DNA of 64,000 nt, from positions 30,511,175 to 30,575,174 of the forward strand of contig OZ018327.1 of assembly GCA_963969495.1 (NCBI GenBank). The letters are read 5' to 3'. Under the pieces are notes generated by a model. The model was not told the DNA's origin. It did no database searches and worked only from the letters and a program-made list of their open reading frames with translations. This document shows positions 34,590-47,215 of the stretch, one piece after another. The stretch is from Ceratothoa steindachneri (lineage: Eukaryota > Arthropoda > Malacostraca > Isopoda > Cymothoidae). The first letter of the stretch is position 1. The number at the start of each line of letters is the position of its first letter. The position numbers and the translations under genes were made by a program.

Positions 34590-35313
34590 TAATTTGTTAC
34601 CACAACCTCAATCACTAATCCTTCACATGAAAACCTATGCAGATGACATCTCTAACACAGCGCAACATTGCCACTGCTACCAGAACACTCCAATAATACA
34701 TTACTACACTGGGACAATGGTTCACACAAAACAGGATGATGGCGTCCATACCCAAATCATCAATGATGCCTATTCACCCCCAGCAACCATAAATCCAACA
34801 AACCCCCCACAATTAAACTAAATGGACAAGCATACCCCATGAACAAAACTCCTAACTTCCTAGACATCAAGCTCAACACTCACATGACCTTCAAAGCCGC
34901 ATAACCAAGATAATAAACAAAGCCACAAAGAAAATTAACGCCCTCCAAACACTACCTTCACCACCTTATACAAACAATTAATACAAACTACCCTAAACTA
35001 CGCTGCAACGGCTTAGCACCCAACACTCAAAAATACCCACTCCATATAGCTCCAAATTACACAAAATAATGCTCAGGGGTCATCGCAGGATGTACAAAAA
35101 CCACACCAATCCTACACCTCCATGCTGAGACCAAAATAATACCCAGGAAAGTAGACCCTGACATGATGGGAACCCAACACTTCAGCAGAGCACAAAACCT
35201 TCCTCACCACAACCCATACAATAAAAGATATCCCTCAGTACTCTACTTCCAAGCTTAGCCCTATAACTTCCCCCCCCCCCCCCTATCCTCTGAACTACAT
35301 CTTAATAAAACAC
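34590..35313 (+). pseudogene. Unclassified LINE RT fragment, left part
   Basis: Contains KTYADDIS (RT catalytic block, about 34630-34655). In shifted frames it then shows NGQAYPMNKTPNFLDIKL and MTFKAA...INKATKKINALQ, the thumb pattern of a widespread jockey-like LINE group. Many stops. It is interrupted at 35314 by copy K, which left a 10-bp duplication AATAAAACAC (35304-35313). Confidence 0.65.
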
Positions 35314-35551
35314 TATTGTTCCCCAGACTTTTTGGCACATTTTTGTTGTATGTCTCATATTTGTGCATCTGGGTGAGACTGGCCTCCCCTCAGATGCCAA
35401 TATGTTTTCTTCTTCTTGCTCTTCTGGTTATTTTGTTTGTTTGTTTTTTTACGTTTTTTTTTGTTAATCTACCTTAGTCTTAGGCTGTAGTATGATTATG
35501 GTGACTTTTGCCCTAGTAGGCAGTTACCAAATGGGCTCCTTAAAAAAAGTG
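35314..35551 (+). mobile_element. Family N LINE copy K, 3'-end fragment
   Basis: 238 bp, starting in the C-terminal finger (CCCCAGACTTTTTGGCACAT) and ending with the hairpin-bearing 3' UTR and a short A-run (35542-35548). Target duplication AATAAAACAC at 35304-35313 and 35552-35561, perfect. More diverged than C or B. Confidence 0.85.
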
Positions 35552-35835
35552 AATAAAACACATACACAGTCCATACGTGTGAATACTTATGCACTGTTGG
35601 GTATAACCATATCCTTAATGAGCAGCCCCCACAAAACCACTCCTCAACCGAAAACACAAGAGTACTCCTATCCCAACTACAAACAAGCCACTCACCCATA
35701 CTACAACAATACAAAGACAGAATAAAGCTCGCACAAACACCAACATGCACTAGGTACAATCGATCTCCCCCAGAAGACACAAAATACCTTCTTGATTGCT
35801 CTAACCTCGCACTTGCACACAATGTTTTACATCAC
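35552..35835 (+). pseudogene. Unclassified LINE RT fragment, right part
   Basis: Resumes the element split by copy K. The frame shows RVLLSQLQTSHSPILQQYKDR followed by degraded Cys positions and DTKYLLDCSN, the usual C-terminal pattern (RxxLSQLRxxHSPxL...HLLxC) of this LINE group. Confidence 0.6.
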
Positions 35836-36725
35836 TAAGGGCCTCTAGACCCGCCTGGGGGACATATACTACTTATTTTATCCAATACAATCGCCATTAT
35901 GGCCTCCAAGCGGCATTGGAACTTGTTGCAGGCCTTCTCGACAGTCTCCCTGTTTAACTGGGGGAAAACTGTAGCGATCCTATACCTAAGCTCTACCTTG
36001 ATGGTGCATTCGGACGTTAAATATCTCTCTATCTCTCAACCACCCCCACAGATAATAGTCCAGGGGATTGCAGTTTGGGGACTGTGGTCATCATACTATC
36101 TTTCAATTCATGTACCATCAGACATGACTCTTGCATTCTTTCTATATCTTCAGCAGTCAACAGCTCTTCACTCAAGTCAACACCTGCTACTCCCCAAAAT
36201 CTAGTCCAACCTAAAAGCTCATCTGCAATTCCGACCTGCTACACCATCTTTCATTAAACATTCATTACTTGCATCAACCAAAATCTTATTCATCTGAAAA
36301 AAATCGAACCCAAATAGAAAACAATAAGGTAACTCATTCTCGCTTGACACAACAAATTCATGCAATACTTTGTTCAACTTGCCCCTTACTTACAAACAAA
36401 CTCAGTTCTTCCCATGTCACAATGCATCCACTTCTGATTCCACTTGTTGAAACTGTCACACCTTTTCTAAAACATTACAATTCATACTGTCAGCATCATT
36501 CACCTTTCTCACATTCTGCAAGGAAATCTGAGCACCTTATCAATCATTCCACAATATCTCTTCCCATTTATAATCAAGATGACATGCACTCTTTCTTCGA
36601 TTACATGCTTGCATATCACATTCAACAAACACTTTTGCAGCATCCATACCCTCATCATAACTAACAGGAACACACTCCTCTCAAATGTGATCTCTAGTCC
36701 TTCTCACATAATTCTTCTTTTCAAG
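35836..36725. other. TAF10 intron 2, no gene seen
   Basis: AT/C-rich intronic DNA. Open frames at 35899-36204 and 36269-36664 show no conserved motif. It ends where family-N copy E begins with CCTCGTAAGGGGG. Confidence 0.45.
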
Positions 36726-37855
36726 CCTCGTAAGGGGGACGGCGATTTGGCTGCCGTCCTGACAGGACTCAGCACCCGTCCCGCCCTAGCTTGCCTCTTC
36801 TCCTTTCTGACACCCTGTCTTCTTAACCTGCTTCCTCACTTTCCATACAACCTCTCACGCAACCACCCCGGATCAGGGGGGAGAGGACAATGCCCCTGAG
36901 CTTCGGTTTGGGGTGGTGGGTTTTTAACAACCTGCCTCACTCCCACCCTCACCTTCCTCACATACCCTTTCTTTCTTTTCATGGACTGTTAATTTTACTC
37001 CGAGCCTAAGGTGGAGCCGCCATGCTGATGTGCTTCCTGGCCACTAGGGAGGAGGAGTGGACTCAAATGGCGACGGTTTGCTTTGCTGCCCCTTATTCAT
37101 CCCCTCGCAGAGCTGGCTACTGTGTGGGGTGATTAGCGTTTGTCCTGTGAATTTTATTGAGTCACCCACCATGCCTAATGATGGAAATAATAAAGAAACC
37201 CACTCCACTTTCCCTTTACCACTGTTGGAGCAGCTCCATAGCAGAAAAGGAGGTTCCGCCCCCTTCCCTTTCTCAGGAAAATCTCCAAATCTCTCGTACC
37301 TGAGAGGAGGCTTACTCCTCTTCTAGGTCTATGGTCTGGTGAACTCATCACCCTTCACCTGGGACTGCCAAGAAAGCATGCATGCGGCTCAATAGGGCCA
37401 ACTCCCGTAGGGTGCCAAGGGATGGCAGAGTCCATCAGTTTGTGCCCCCTAACATCTTGCACTCGTGTATTGTGAGTCTACAGCAGTCTGGTGTACCTGC
37501 CCTGTTCTCTTCCCTGATGGATCCCAGTTCACAGACCCACCAAAATGAGACAAAAAAGGTTTTTTTTGGCGGGGGGGGGGGGGTGCACATAGAGCCCGAC
37601 GTGACCTTTTTCCTTTCAGAGAAGGATCTTGGTGAGACAAGTCCATCTGGCCTAAGAGCTCCTTCCGGCGGTGGAGAGAAGCGGGTTCATTCCCCACCCT
37701 CCTTTAAAAAGAAAAAGGACTTAGGGTTCCTTTTCCTCTACAGTAGCTTCAAGGGTGGACTGGTCCGCTGCCTTTTCAGCAAGCAACCAGGCAAAGATCT
37801 GCACGTTCAGCCCCGATGCTCCCCCAGGTGGAGGGCCCCAGACCAAGACATAAGA
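36726..37855 (+). mobile_element. Family N LINE copy E, part 1 (5' UTR and gag N-terminus)
   Basis: Starts with the family 5' end and carries the 5' UTR, the CACCATGCC start region (about 37168) and degraded gag to 37855, including a G-run near 37570-37582. It is interrupted by copy F. The target duplication CAAGACATAAGA (37844-37855) recurs at 43616-43627. Confidence 0.85.
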
Positions 37856-38466
37856 CCCCGTAAGGGGCGCGAAGATTTGCCATCTTGGCCGCTGTGCTGA
37901 TGAGATCCAGCGCTCCGTCCGGCCCTAGCTTAGCCTCTCTTCCTTCCTTCAAAACACTTGTTTCCTCTCTTTTCATACAACCTCTCCCACAACTTTCTCT
38001 GGTCAGCCTCTAATTTCACAGGGTAGATGCTGACCTTCTTGTCAGCCAACTGTCCTGGATGAGGGCTGAGGGGGGAGGAGACAATGTTCCCTAACCCCTA
38101 AGCTCCGGTCTGGGGTGGTTGGTTTTTAACAACCTGCTTCATCCCCACCCATACCTTCCTCACATCCCTTTTCCTCTCGTCTTCACATTCTATACATTTT
38201 TACGCCGCGTCTAAGGTGGAGCCGCCATGCCGATGGACTGCCAGGCCATCAGGCGGGAGGGATGGTCTGAAATGGCAGCCCTGGCTCTGCCATACCTGTA
38301 AGCACCTCTTGTAGTGCGGGCAACTGCAAGAGGTGATGAGCTATTGCATCCCGTATAAAAAAGAGGGTTACCATGCCCATGTATGAAAAAAAACCCAACC
38401 CCCAACTTTCCCTGAAACAGCGACAGAGCCGCCCTCGGGCAGATCCAGCAAAAAAAATGGAGGTCC

Positions 38467-40433
38467 CCCATCCCTGTGCTTGCGCAGGGGACCCACCATA
38501 TCTCTTCAACCGGAGAGGAGGCTTACTCCTCTCCTACACCTACGGGTGAAGGGGACTCCCTCTCACTACCCTTCTCTGGAGGTGCTTTTGGGCACCTCCC
38601 TCTTACCAGTGGCAGTTCCCTCTGTTCTTTCCAAAGGGACTGCCAAGAAAGCCAGCAGGCAGCCCTTAGCCAGCCGCTCCACATCGAAACGGCTCGGTAG
38701 GGCAAACCCCCTTAGGGGGAAGAGGGAAGCCAGGCCCCTTCGGTCGCTTCCCTCAAAAGACCTGCTGGCAAGAATATTGAACCTTGCCAGGGTCAAGGCC
38801 CATGCCTCCCAACACTAGTGACGATACTGCCAACGGAACCTGCGATGTCTTGGGGAGGGGGGATGGCCAACTGGAGGTTCCCCCTGAGATAGACATGGTC
38901 CTTGAGGAAACCCAGCTTCAGATGGTAGGGCCTTCCATGGGGGGGAATCCGGGCTCTGCGCCAAGCACCGAACCCGAATCCGCCCCTTTGCAGGGTCCTC
39001 CTCAAACGGCTGTGGCTTCTGAAGCAGTACAAGGAGGGGAGGGATCTCCTCCGACCGGTGCCCCCATGAAAACAAGGATCTTCTCCATTTCGGAGAATGA
39101 CCTGGCTAAGGCCGGTCCATCTGGCCTGGGGGCTCCTTCTGGCGAGGGTGAGAACCGGGTTCATTCCCCACCCTCCTCTCGAAAAAAGAAAAAAAAAGAC
39201 TCGGACGAGAGCCTTCTGGCGAATGCGGCGAATCCCGCCGAGGCGGCCAAGATAAGTGCTCTTCGGACACTTCATGGCACCCCGGTGAGTGTGACGCCGC
39301 ACTCTACCATGAACTTTGTGAAAGGAGTAGTTTATGCGAGGGAACTCGTTGACTACTCCATTGAGGACATCACCCTAGAGCTGGCTGACCATGGGACGGT
39401 CAAGGTCGAACGTGTGATGAGAAAACAGGGAGGGGCCTCGAGACCCACCCCTACACTCTTCGTCACGTTCGACTGTGACAAGCTCCCTGAGTCGGTGCGT
39501 GCCGGTTTGTACCGCTACCGCTTGAAGGCATTCGTGCCACTGCCGCGGCGGTGCTATTACTGTCACCGCTTCGGCCATACGAATCGCTCATGTAGACGTG
39601 CAAAGTCGGGGTCACCCGAAGTCTGTGTAAATTGCTCCAAGATCGCACACGATAAGTCCAAATCGTGTGTGGCCAAGTGTGTCAATTGCGGAGAGCCGCA
39701 CCCCGCTTCTTCGAAGCAATGTGGTGCATATCTCCTTGAGAAAGAAATCCTGGCCGTTCAGGCCCAGGATCGACTCTCATTCCGCAAGGCTAAGGACTTG
39801 GTCCTGGCGCGCCCGGCTCTGCCTGGGACGTCATGTGCCTCAATAGTTAGAAAGGCACCCTTTGCTCCTGGCCCATCCAGGCCAACGAGCACGGTTGTTT
39901 CCGCGCCCATTCGGAGCCCTTCTGCGGGCGCTTCCCTGGTAAAGCTGGCGGCAAAAAGGGTTCATACCCAGCTCCGGCTAAGACCAGGGCTCCCCCCTGT
40001 TCCCCCAGCGTGACCGTTTCCCGTAAGGCGAAACGGCCACGCGCCTCCACCGAGTCGTTAGACTCACAGGAAGCAACACCCCTGAAGATGGTCGCTAGGC
40101 CATCTTCGGGGGTGCCTAAAGCTGTCCCCCGAAAGGAGGACAGCAACAAAGGAGCTTCGGCTCCGAGGTGGAGCGAGTGGCTCGGAGACGGTGGTTCCTC
40201 AAAAAGAGGGCCTTTCGCCTCCGAAGCCGCAACGCCCGCCTAAGGTTTCGAGGCGGAGGGAGGAAAAGACTCGCATGGCGAGCCCAACCTCCCCCAATAA
40301 GTCCTCGAAGGCGACAACACCTTCAGCGCTTTGTCCGGCCAACAGCGCCGGGGGTTCTGCCCCCGGGAAGCGTACGGCCATTCCCGTGAGGGTCTTCTGT
40401 TCGAGGAGGGCCCCCGCGTCTCCTCCGAGCTAG
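38467..40433 (+). pseudogene. Copy F ORF1 (Gag-like), internally deleted
   Basis: Zinc knuckles intact at about 39553-39723. A deletion near 39200 joins the Lys-rich tract to SLLANAANPAEA, removing the central domain. A stop at 38818 and frameshifts near 39930 and 40010 break the rest. Confidence 0.85.
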
Positions 40434-40439
40434 GCCTGG

Positions 40440-43376
40440 AGGGCATATTTCTTCAATAGAATTGCCGTGGACTCCGGGCCAACTGGGAGCTGCGGAGGCT
40501 CGTCTCGTCCCGTTCCCCGTTAGCTATCTTTTTGCAGGAGACCATGCTAGGCGCGTACCCCCTGCCTGCCCTCCCGGGGTATAAGGGTCTTGCGACCCCA
40601 CCACCACGGGATGGCCGGGCTGGGGGATGCGTGGTTTACACCAGGCGTGATGTCTCCGTTCTTCCTTTCTCTCTAGATACCTCCTTTCAGGCAGTGGCTG
40701 TGCAGCTGCACCTGGATAGGAGGTATACTATCATTTCTGCGTACATTCCACCGTCAGCTGACTTCGACGCGGGGGACTTCCGCCGCGTCGTGGCACGGTT
40801 GCCGTGGCCCTATCTCTTGCTTGGAGATTTGAACGGCAGGTATCCTCTCTGGGGAGATTACTCCATAAATCCCAGGGGACAAGTCCTTGCCGATCTGATC
40901 GAAGAGCTTGAGATGGGTGTCCTAAACGTGGATGAGTTTACGCATCACTGTCCGAGAACTGCTTCATTTTCTTGCCTTGACCTATCTTTATGCTCTTCGG
41001 ATGCACAGCCTTATTTTGTTTGGGGGGTGGTCGATGACCTCCATGGTAGTGATCACTTTCCCATTCAAATATCATTTTCAGGGCAACTGCTGCCTGAGAG
41101 ACCACCTCGGTGGTGCTTGGCGGGGGCGCGGTGGCCTGCATTTCAGTCGAGGAGTTTAGGTCGGTAGATGAGGCCGTTGAGTTCTTCTCCGGCAACCTCA
41201 TCGCCGTGGGCCTGACTACTATTCCTAGGACGTCTGGCCGTTTTGCACGCCGACCACTCCCATGGTGGTCGGCCGAGTGTGAGGCGCCCCTCAAACAGAA
41301 ACGCTATGCCTACATGCGCTATAAGCGCCGCCCGAACGATTTCACTGTGGGTGAATTTCGTCGGGCTAGGGCTAGGTTCCGGTATATTTCGAAGCACGCT
41401 TGCCGCTCTTCTTGGCAGGCATACGTGTCTTCACTTAACGGGAAGACCCCTCTAGCTGAGGTGTGGAAGCGAGTCAAAGGGATTCGGGGCCAGTTCTCGC
41501 TGGACGTCCCTCCCGTTCTCCAGGAGAATGGGACCGCAATCTCGGACCCCGCGTCCGTGGCGGAATCCTTAGCGACCGCTTTTCCCGCATTCTCTAGCCG
41601 TGATTCTGCTCCGCCAGCATTCAATGCGGAAGGCCGCCGGCTGGACTTTACCTCCAGAGGCGGAGAACCCTTCACGACAAGTTTACTGTGAGTGCGTTGC
41701 GTTCCGCTCTCGCTTCGTGCGCGGACACCGCCCATGGTCGGGACGATGTCCCGTACGCCATGCTTCGACACCTGGGTGAGCGAGGCATGGCCTTTCTGTT
41801 AGATTTGTTCAACAGGATCTGGATGGAAGGTCTTCTCCCAGACTCCTGGCGAATCGCTACTGTGCTCGCCTTTCGCAAACCGGGAAGAGATCACTCTACT
41901 CCGACCGGTTTCCGCCCAATCTCTCTAACCTCTTGCGTGTGCAAGTTGATGGAGAAATTGGTAAATGTTAGATTAGCCTTTTGTCTGGACAGCGGAGGCC
42001 ATCTGTCTTTCGCACAGTGCGGCTTCCGCAAGTTCCACTCCACGTCGGATGCTCTGCTCCGACTGGAAAATGCCGTCTGCGAGGCTTTCGTAGACAGCAC
42101 TACGCCACGGTGTTTTTCGATCTGGAGAAGGCCTATGATACCGCATGGCGATACGGTATCATGGACACTCTCCCACACGATGGGGGCGAGGGCCCAATGT
42201 TTATATCTGAATTTTTGCGAGATCGTCGATTCCGCGTACGGGTGGGGGGGAGCCCTCTCCGGCCCAAAGGTCCAGGAAGAGGGTGTCCCGCAGGGAAGTG
42301 TTCTCAGTTTCACACTCTTTGCCCTGAGCATCAACGGCATCACCTCGGTGCTGCCGGAAGATGTTCTCGCTACGCTCTACGTGGACGACCTTTCGATCTA
42401 TTTTGACGCGGCCCAGATGCCAACTCTGGAGCGTCGACTCCAACAGGCATTGAACCGCGTCTCTCGCTATGCCGAAGCGCACAGGTTTCGGTTTTCTTTG
42501 GCCAAGACTAAGGTGGTGCACTTCTGCCGCTATCCACGGCTTCACCCTGACCCAGACTTGTTTCTTAATGGGGTGCGCCTGGATGTGGTTGAGTCGCACC
42601 GTTTCCTTGGTCTTGTATTCGACCGACGCCTCACCTGGGAGGCTCATATTCGCAGCCTTAGGATCTCTTGTACCCGTCCCATGGATATTCTTCGTTCCGT
42701 GACGTTTAGCGCTTGGGGCGCTGATAGAGCTACAGCCTTACTTTTTTATCGCCCTGAGTGCTCTCGGGGCATTGGAATCTCCGCCTCCCCTGGTTCGCTA
42801 AATCCGTGACGCCACGGTTTTGGCGAGCCGGGCAGATGTCGAGATTATCTTCTGCTGGGTTCCTGGACATGTAGGAATTGCGGGGAATGAGCGCGCCAAA
42901 GAGTCCGCGAGGACTCTGCGACCGGACCAGCGTTTCGCTCTTCCTCACACCGACTACATGGCAGGAATACGGGCAGCTCTTCGGACTGCTTGGCAAAGAA
43001 GATGGGAGACGGTCGAAGGGAACTTAAAGTTGCGTGCCATTGCGCCGCGACTGTTCCCATGGACCTATCCCCCAATGCCGCGGCGGCTTCAGGTTGCTTT
43101 CTGTCGTCTCCGAATCGGACACACTCGTGTGACGCATCGCTACTTGATGGAGCGCTCGCCTGTGCCCTATTGCAACGACTGCGTCGTCGCCCAGACTGTT
43201 CGGCACATTCTTGTCGAATGTCCCAGTCTGGGTGATCTTCGCGCACGATACCTGTCCCGGTACCGGGATGGGCGAGGTCGCTACCGCCTGTCCCTTGTAC
43301 TCGGGACAGATTCGTGCACATTGACTTGTGGACTTGTTGACTTTTTGTGGGAGGCCGGGCTTCTCCCCTTTATTTA
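40440..43376 (+). pseudogene. Copy F ORF2, deleted in RT thumb and RNase H
   Basis: The endonuclease is open (40532-41167) but lacks the start. A 25-bp deletion near 41148, a 15-bp deletion near 41628, frameshifts near 42090-42250, and a deletion at about 42752 that joins the RT thumb to the SALG...ESP segment of RNase H all break it. The YVDD motif (about 42378) and the C-terminal finger remain. Inactive. Confidence 0.88.
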
Positions 43377-43615
43377 AGGTTCCTTTTTTTATATTGTTTT
43401 GTTTGTAGGTTGCACTCTCGTGCACCGGGGTGAGGGGGACCTCCCCCCGCTGCCGGAGATTGCTTCCTGGTTGTTAAGTTTTTCTAATTTATATCATTTT
43501 TAAGTTTTCATATTTTTATTTTAAAGTAGCCTAGTTCTAGGCTGTCGTGTTTTTCGGCCACTTATGCCCAAGTGGGCAGTTGCCAGATGGGCTCTATAGA
43601 ATTAAAAAAAAAAAA

Positions 43616-44699
43616 CAAGACATAAGACACAAGTATGTTGGGGGGCTCATTGAAAGACGTACCTGTTTTCTGTTTTTTGAGCCCGCTGGCTTCAAACGTT
43701 TTCTGGCTATTTGATCCACTGATGGCAGCATGTTGGCTAAGGACATGATCTATGAGAGGAGAGCACTAGCTAGCCTAATTAGTAGAGCCAAAGGTGAGGT
43801 AGACATAATTAGTGCCCTTTGGACACTTGTTGGCACGCCGGTGAGTGTGACGCTGCACTCTACCATGAACTTGGTCAAAGGAGTAGTTTATACGAGGGAA
43901 CTCGTGGAATGCTCCAAAGACGACATGACCTGGTTCGCGATATCATGACGCCACGGTTTCGGCAAGCCGGGTGGATGTCGAGATTATCTTCTGCAGGGTT
44001 CCTGGACATATAGGAATTGCGGGGAATGAGCGCCCCGATGAGGGCGCCAAAGAGTCCCCTGGGACTCTGCGACCGGACCTGCGTTTAGCTCTTCCTCACA
44101 CCGACTACATGGCTGGAATAGGGGCAACTCTCCGGGCTGCTTGGCAAAGAAGATGAGAAACGGTCGAAGGGAACTTAAAGTTGCGTACCATTGCGCCCCG
44201 CTTGTTCCCATGGACCTACCCCCTAATGCCGCGAGGGCTTCAGATTGCTTTCTGTCGTCTCCGAATTGGACACACTCGCGGGACGCACCGCCATTTGATG
44301 GAGCGCTCGCCTGCGCCCTACTGTGAAAACTGCGTTGTTCCCCAGACTGTTCGGCACATTCTTGTTGAATGTCTCAGTCTGGGCGATCTTTGCGCACATT
44401 ACCCGTCCCGGCACCGGGATGCGCTGGGTCGCTACCACCTGTCTCTTGTACTCGGGACGAATTTGTGCACATTGAATGGTGAACTTACCGACTTTTGGGG
44501 GGAGGTAGGCCTTCTTCCCTTTATTTAAATTGTTGTTGTTTTTTTGTTGGTCGCACGTTCCTGCGCCGGGAGGAGGCGGACCTCATCCCTTTTTTTTTTT
44601 TTTTTTCATGTTGCTATTTTAAAGTAGCCTAGTACTAGGCAGTCGGTAAGTACTGCGACTTATGTCCAAGGAGACAGTCGCCAGATGAGCAAAAAAAAA
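43616..44699 (+). mobile_element. Family N LINE copy E, part 2 (gag, RNase H end, 3' UTR)
   Basis: Copy E resumes after F with gag FEPAGFKRF and the HGTPVSV-like region. Near 43929 it jumps directly from gag to the end of RNase H (FCRVPGHIGIAGNE). It then runs through the C-terminal finger (CENCVVPQTVRHILVEC, about 44325), the 3' UTR and A-run 44691-44699. The whole endonuclease and RT are deleted. Confidence 0.87.
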
Positions 44700-47215
44700 C
44701 CTACTCTTCATCACGTTCGACTGTGACAAGCTCCCTGAGTCGGTGCCTGCCGATTGGTATCGCTACCGTGTGAAGGCATTCGCCTCACTGGCGTGCATTT
44801 GCTGCTACTGCCACCGCTTTGGTCATACGAATCGCACCTCAAGACGTGCAAAGTCAGGGTTACCCGAAGTTTGTATTAATTGCTCCAAGGCCGCACACGA
44901 TAAGTCCAAATCGTGTGTGGCCATGTGTGTCAATTGCGACACGATAAGTCCAAATCGTGTGTGGCCATGTGTGTCAATTGCGGAGAGCCGCACCCCGCTT
45001 CCTCGAAACAATCTGTTGCGTATCTCCTGGAGAAAGAAATCCTGATCGTTGCTCATTTCGCGAGGCTAAGGACTTGCTCCTCTCCTGGCACCTCCTGGCC
45101 TACGAGCTCGGTCGTTTCTGCTCCCATTCAGAACCCTTCTGCGGGTTCTACCCGCCCCGGGCGCTCCCCTGGTAGAGCTGGCGGCACAAAGGGTTCACAC
45201 CCAGCCCTGGCTAAAACCAGGGCTCCCCCCAACGTGACCATTTCCTGCAAGGTAAAACTGGCGCGCGCCTCCACCGAGTCGTTAGGCTCACAGGAGGCAA
45301 TAATACCCCTGAAGTTGGTCGTGAGGTCGTCTTCCGAGGGTCCTAAACCTGCTCCCCGAGAGGACGTCACCAAAGTAGTTTCGTCCCCTAACCCCACACC
45401 TAAGGCTGGGTGACTAGAAGAAGATGGATTCTGCAAAGGAGGGAAAACGGGAGTAGACTAGCCTCCGCGGCAATTCCATTAAAGGAATATGCCTTCCAGG
45501 CCTAGCTCGGAGATGCGGGGTCCCTCTTCAAAGAGAAGACTGTCACGGGAATGGCCGTACGCTTTCCAAATTCAGAACTCCGGGCGCTGTCGCCTTCGAG
45601 GACTTGTCGGGGGAGGTTGAGGTTGCCATGCGAGTCTTTTCCTGCCTCCGCCTCGGAACCTTAGGTTGGTAGATGAGGCTATTGAGTTCTTCTCCCCCAA
45701 CCTCATCGCCGAGGGCTTAACCTATCTTTCTAGAATGTCTCGCCGTTTTGCACGCCGACCACTTCCATGTCAACCGAGTGTGAGGCAGCCCTCAAACACA
45801 AGCGTTATGCATACATGCGATATAAGCGCCGCTCAAATTATTTCACTTTCGATGAATTTCGTCTAGCTAGAGCATTTAAGCGCATTTTTATCTATGCTGA
45901 AACGCGCACGTTTCGGTTTTCCTTGCCGATACTAAGGTGGTGCACTTATGCCTTCATCCTCGACTCTACCCCAACCTGGACTCGTTTCTAAACAGGGTTC
46001 GTCAGTAAGTGGTTGATTCACACCGTTTTCGACCGACGCATCACATAGGGGGCTCATATCCGCAGTCTTAGGGTTTCTTGTATCCCTGCGTTGAACATTT
46101 TGTTTCGTGATGTTCAGAACTTGTATTGATCCTTTGTTCGTTTGAAGCTTGACATCTGATGCGAGTTTTATGGGGAAGGTGCACTCGATCCACCATACCG
46201 ATTTCCGCCTTGCGCACATCCCCCATTGAGAATCTACTTGTCGATGCCACTCGCTCTTGGCCGTACGCGCGACCAAGGCACCTCCAATCGCCAAAGGCTT
46301 CATTGCTTTCACAGCCGATCTCGTCGAGAGCTCCGTGTAGCTCTCGGGCCTGTTGCGGATCTGCCTCTTCCCAGGACCCCACTGAAGGTGACCACGTCTG
46401 GCCATATGTCGCCACGCCTCTGCTCCTAAAGCTTCCGCAGTGCCGGGAGTATGGCGCTTGATCTTTTTGTTAGCACACATCGTGTCACCCTTGATCCGTG
46501 CCCCTGTACACGGATGCTCCAAGTCTCGGGGGGGGGGGGGGGGGTCTACGCCGTATCTCCTTTGTTTGAAGTCAGCAAGCAGGGCTACAATTGTCTTCAC
46601 ACCCGCTACTGGAGGTAACGCGTCATACCCGGTCCGGAAACCGAAATCTTCTCACACACCCTGGTTCGAAGTATCCATGCCGCGAGCATGTCGAGATCTT
46701 GTGCTGGGTCCCTTGGACATGTGGAGAATGGGAGACGACAGCCGAGGGGACCTTAAGGTTGCCTGCTATTGCAACGCCTCTCTTCCCCACAATGCCGCGA
46801 CTGCTTCAGGTCGCTTTCTCTCATCTTCGAATTGGACTCACTCGAGGGATGCACCGCCATTTGATGGAGCGCTCGCCAGCACTTTACTGCTTTTGCCCCC
46901 CCCCCCCCCGACTGTTCGTTACATTCTTGTTGAATCGCCCAGTGTGGGTGGTCGTCATCGTTTGTCCCTTTTACTCGCTACGGGTTCGTGCCCACACTGA
47001 CTTGGAGTATGTCTGCCTCCTCCATTTTATTTGACCTTTGTAGGTCACACGTTTCTGCGCCGCGGGAGACAGGCCTCACCCCGATGGTGTAACGTGCTTT
47101 GTTGTTGTTTTGTGGGGGGGAAGATTTTAGAATAGCCTACTAGTGATAGGTTAGAATTTTAATTACGGTGACTTAAATCCCTGAAGACAGTCGCGAGATG
47201 GGCGAATAAAAGAAA
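44700..47215 (+). mobile_element. Family N LINE copy G, rearranged
   Basis: Begins in the gag knuckle region, runs to the gag tail (about 45415), then has an inverted piece at about 45460-45664 equivalent to copy A about 20105-19873. ORF2 returns in forward orientation from about 45662. Large deletions remove the rest of the endonuclease and most RT; RT thumb, RNase H and finger remnants run to about 47035. The 3' UTR ends near 47215. A G-run (about 46527-46543) and a C-run (about 46902) are inserted. Dead and old. Confidence 0.8.
44895..44982 (+). repeat. 44-bp tandem duplication in copy G zinc-knuckle region
   Basis: The segment starting ACACGATAAGTCCAAATCG recurs at 44939 with a 44-bp period, duplicating one knuckle and shifting the frame. 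Confidence 0.9.

Larger units (their letters stand above)
37856..43615 (+). mobile_element. Family N LINE copy F, near full length but defective
   Basis: 5.8 kb from CCCCGTAAGGGG to poly(A) at 43604-43615, nested in copy E with a 12-13-bp target duplication (CAAGACATAAGA, plus an ambiguous C). Relative to copy A it lacks about 330 bp of gag and about 720 bp of ORF2 spanning the RT thumb end and most of RNase H. It is very similar to A elsewhere. Confidence 0.92.
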
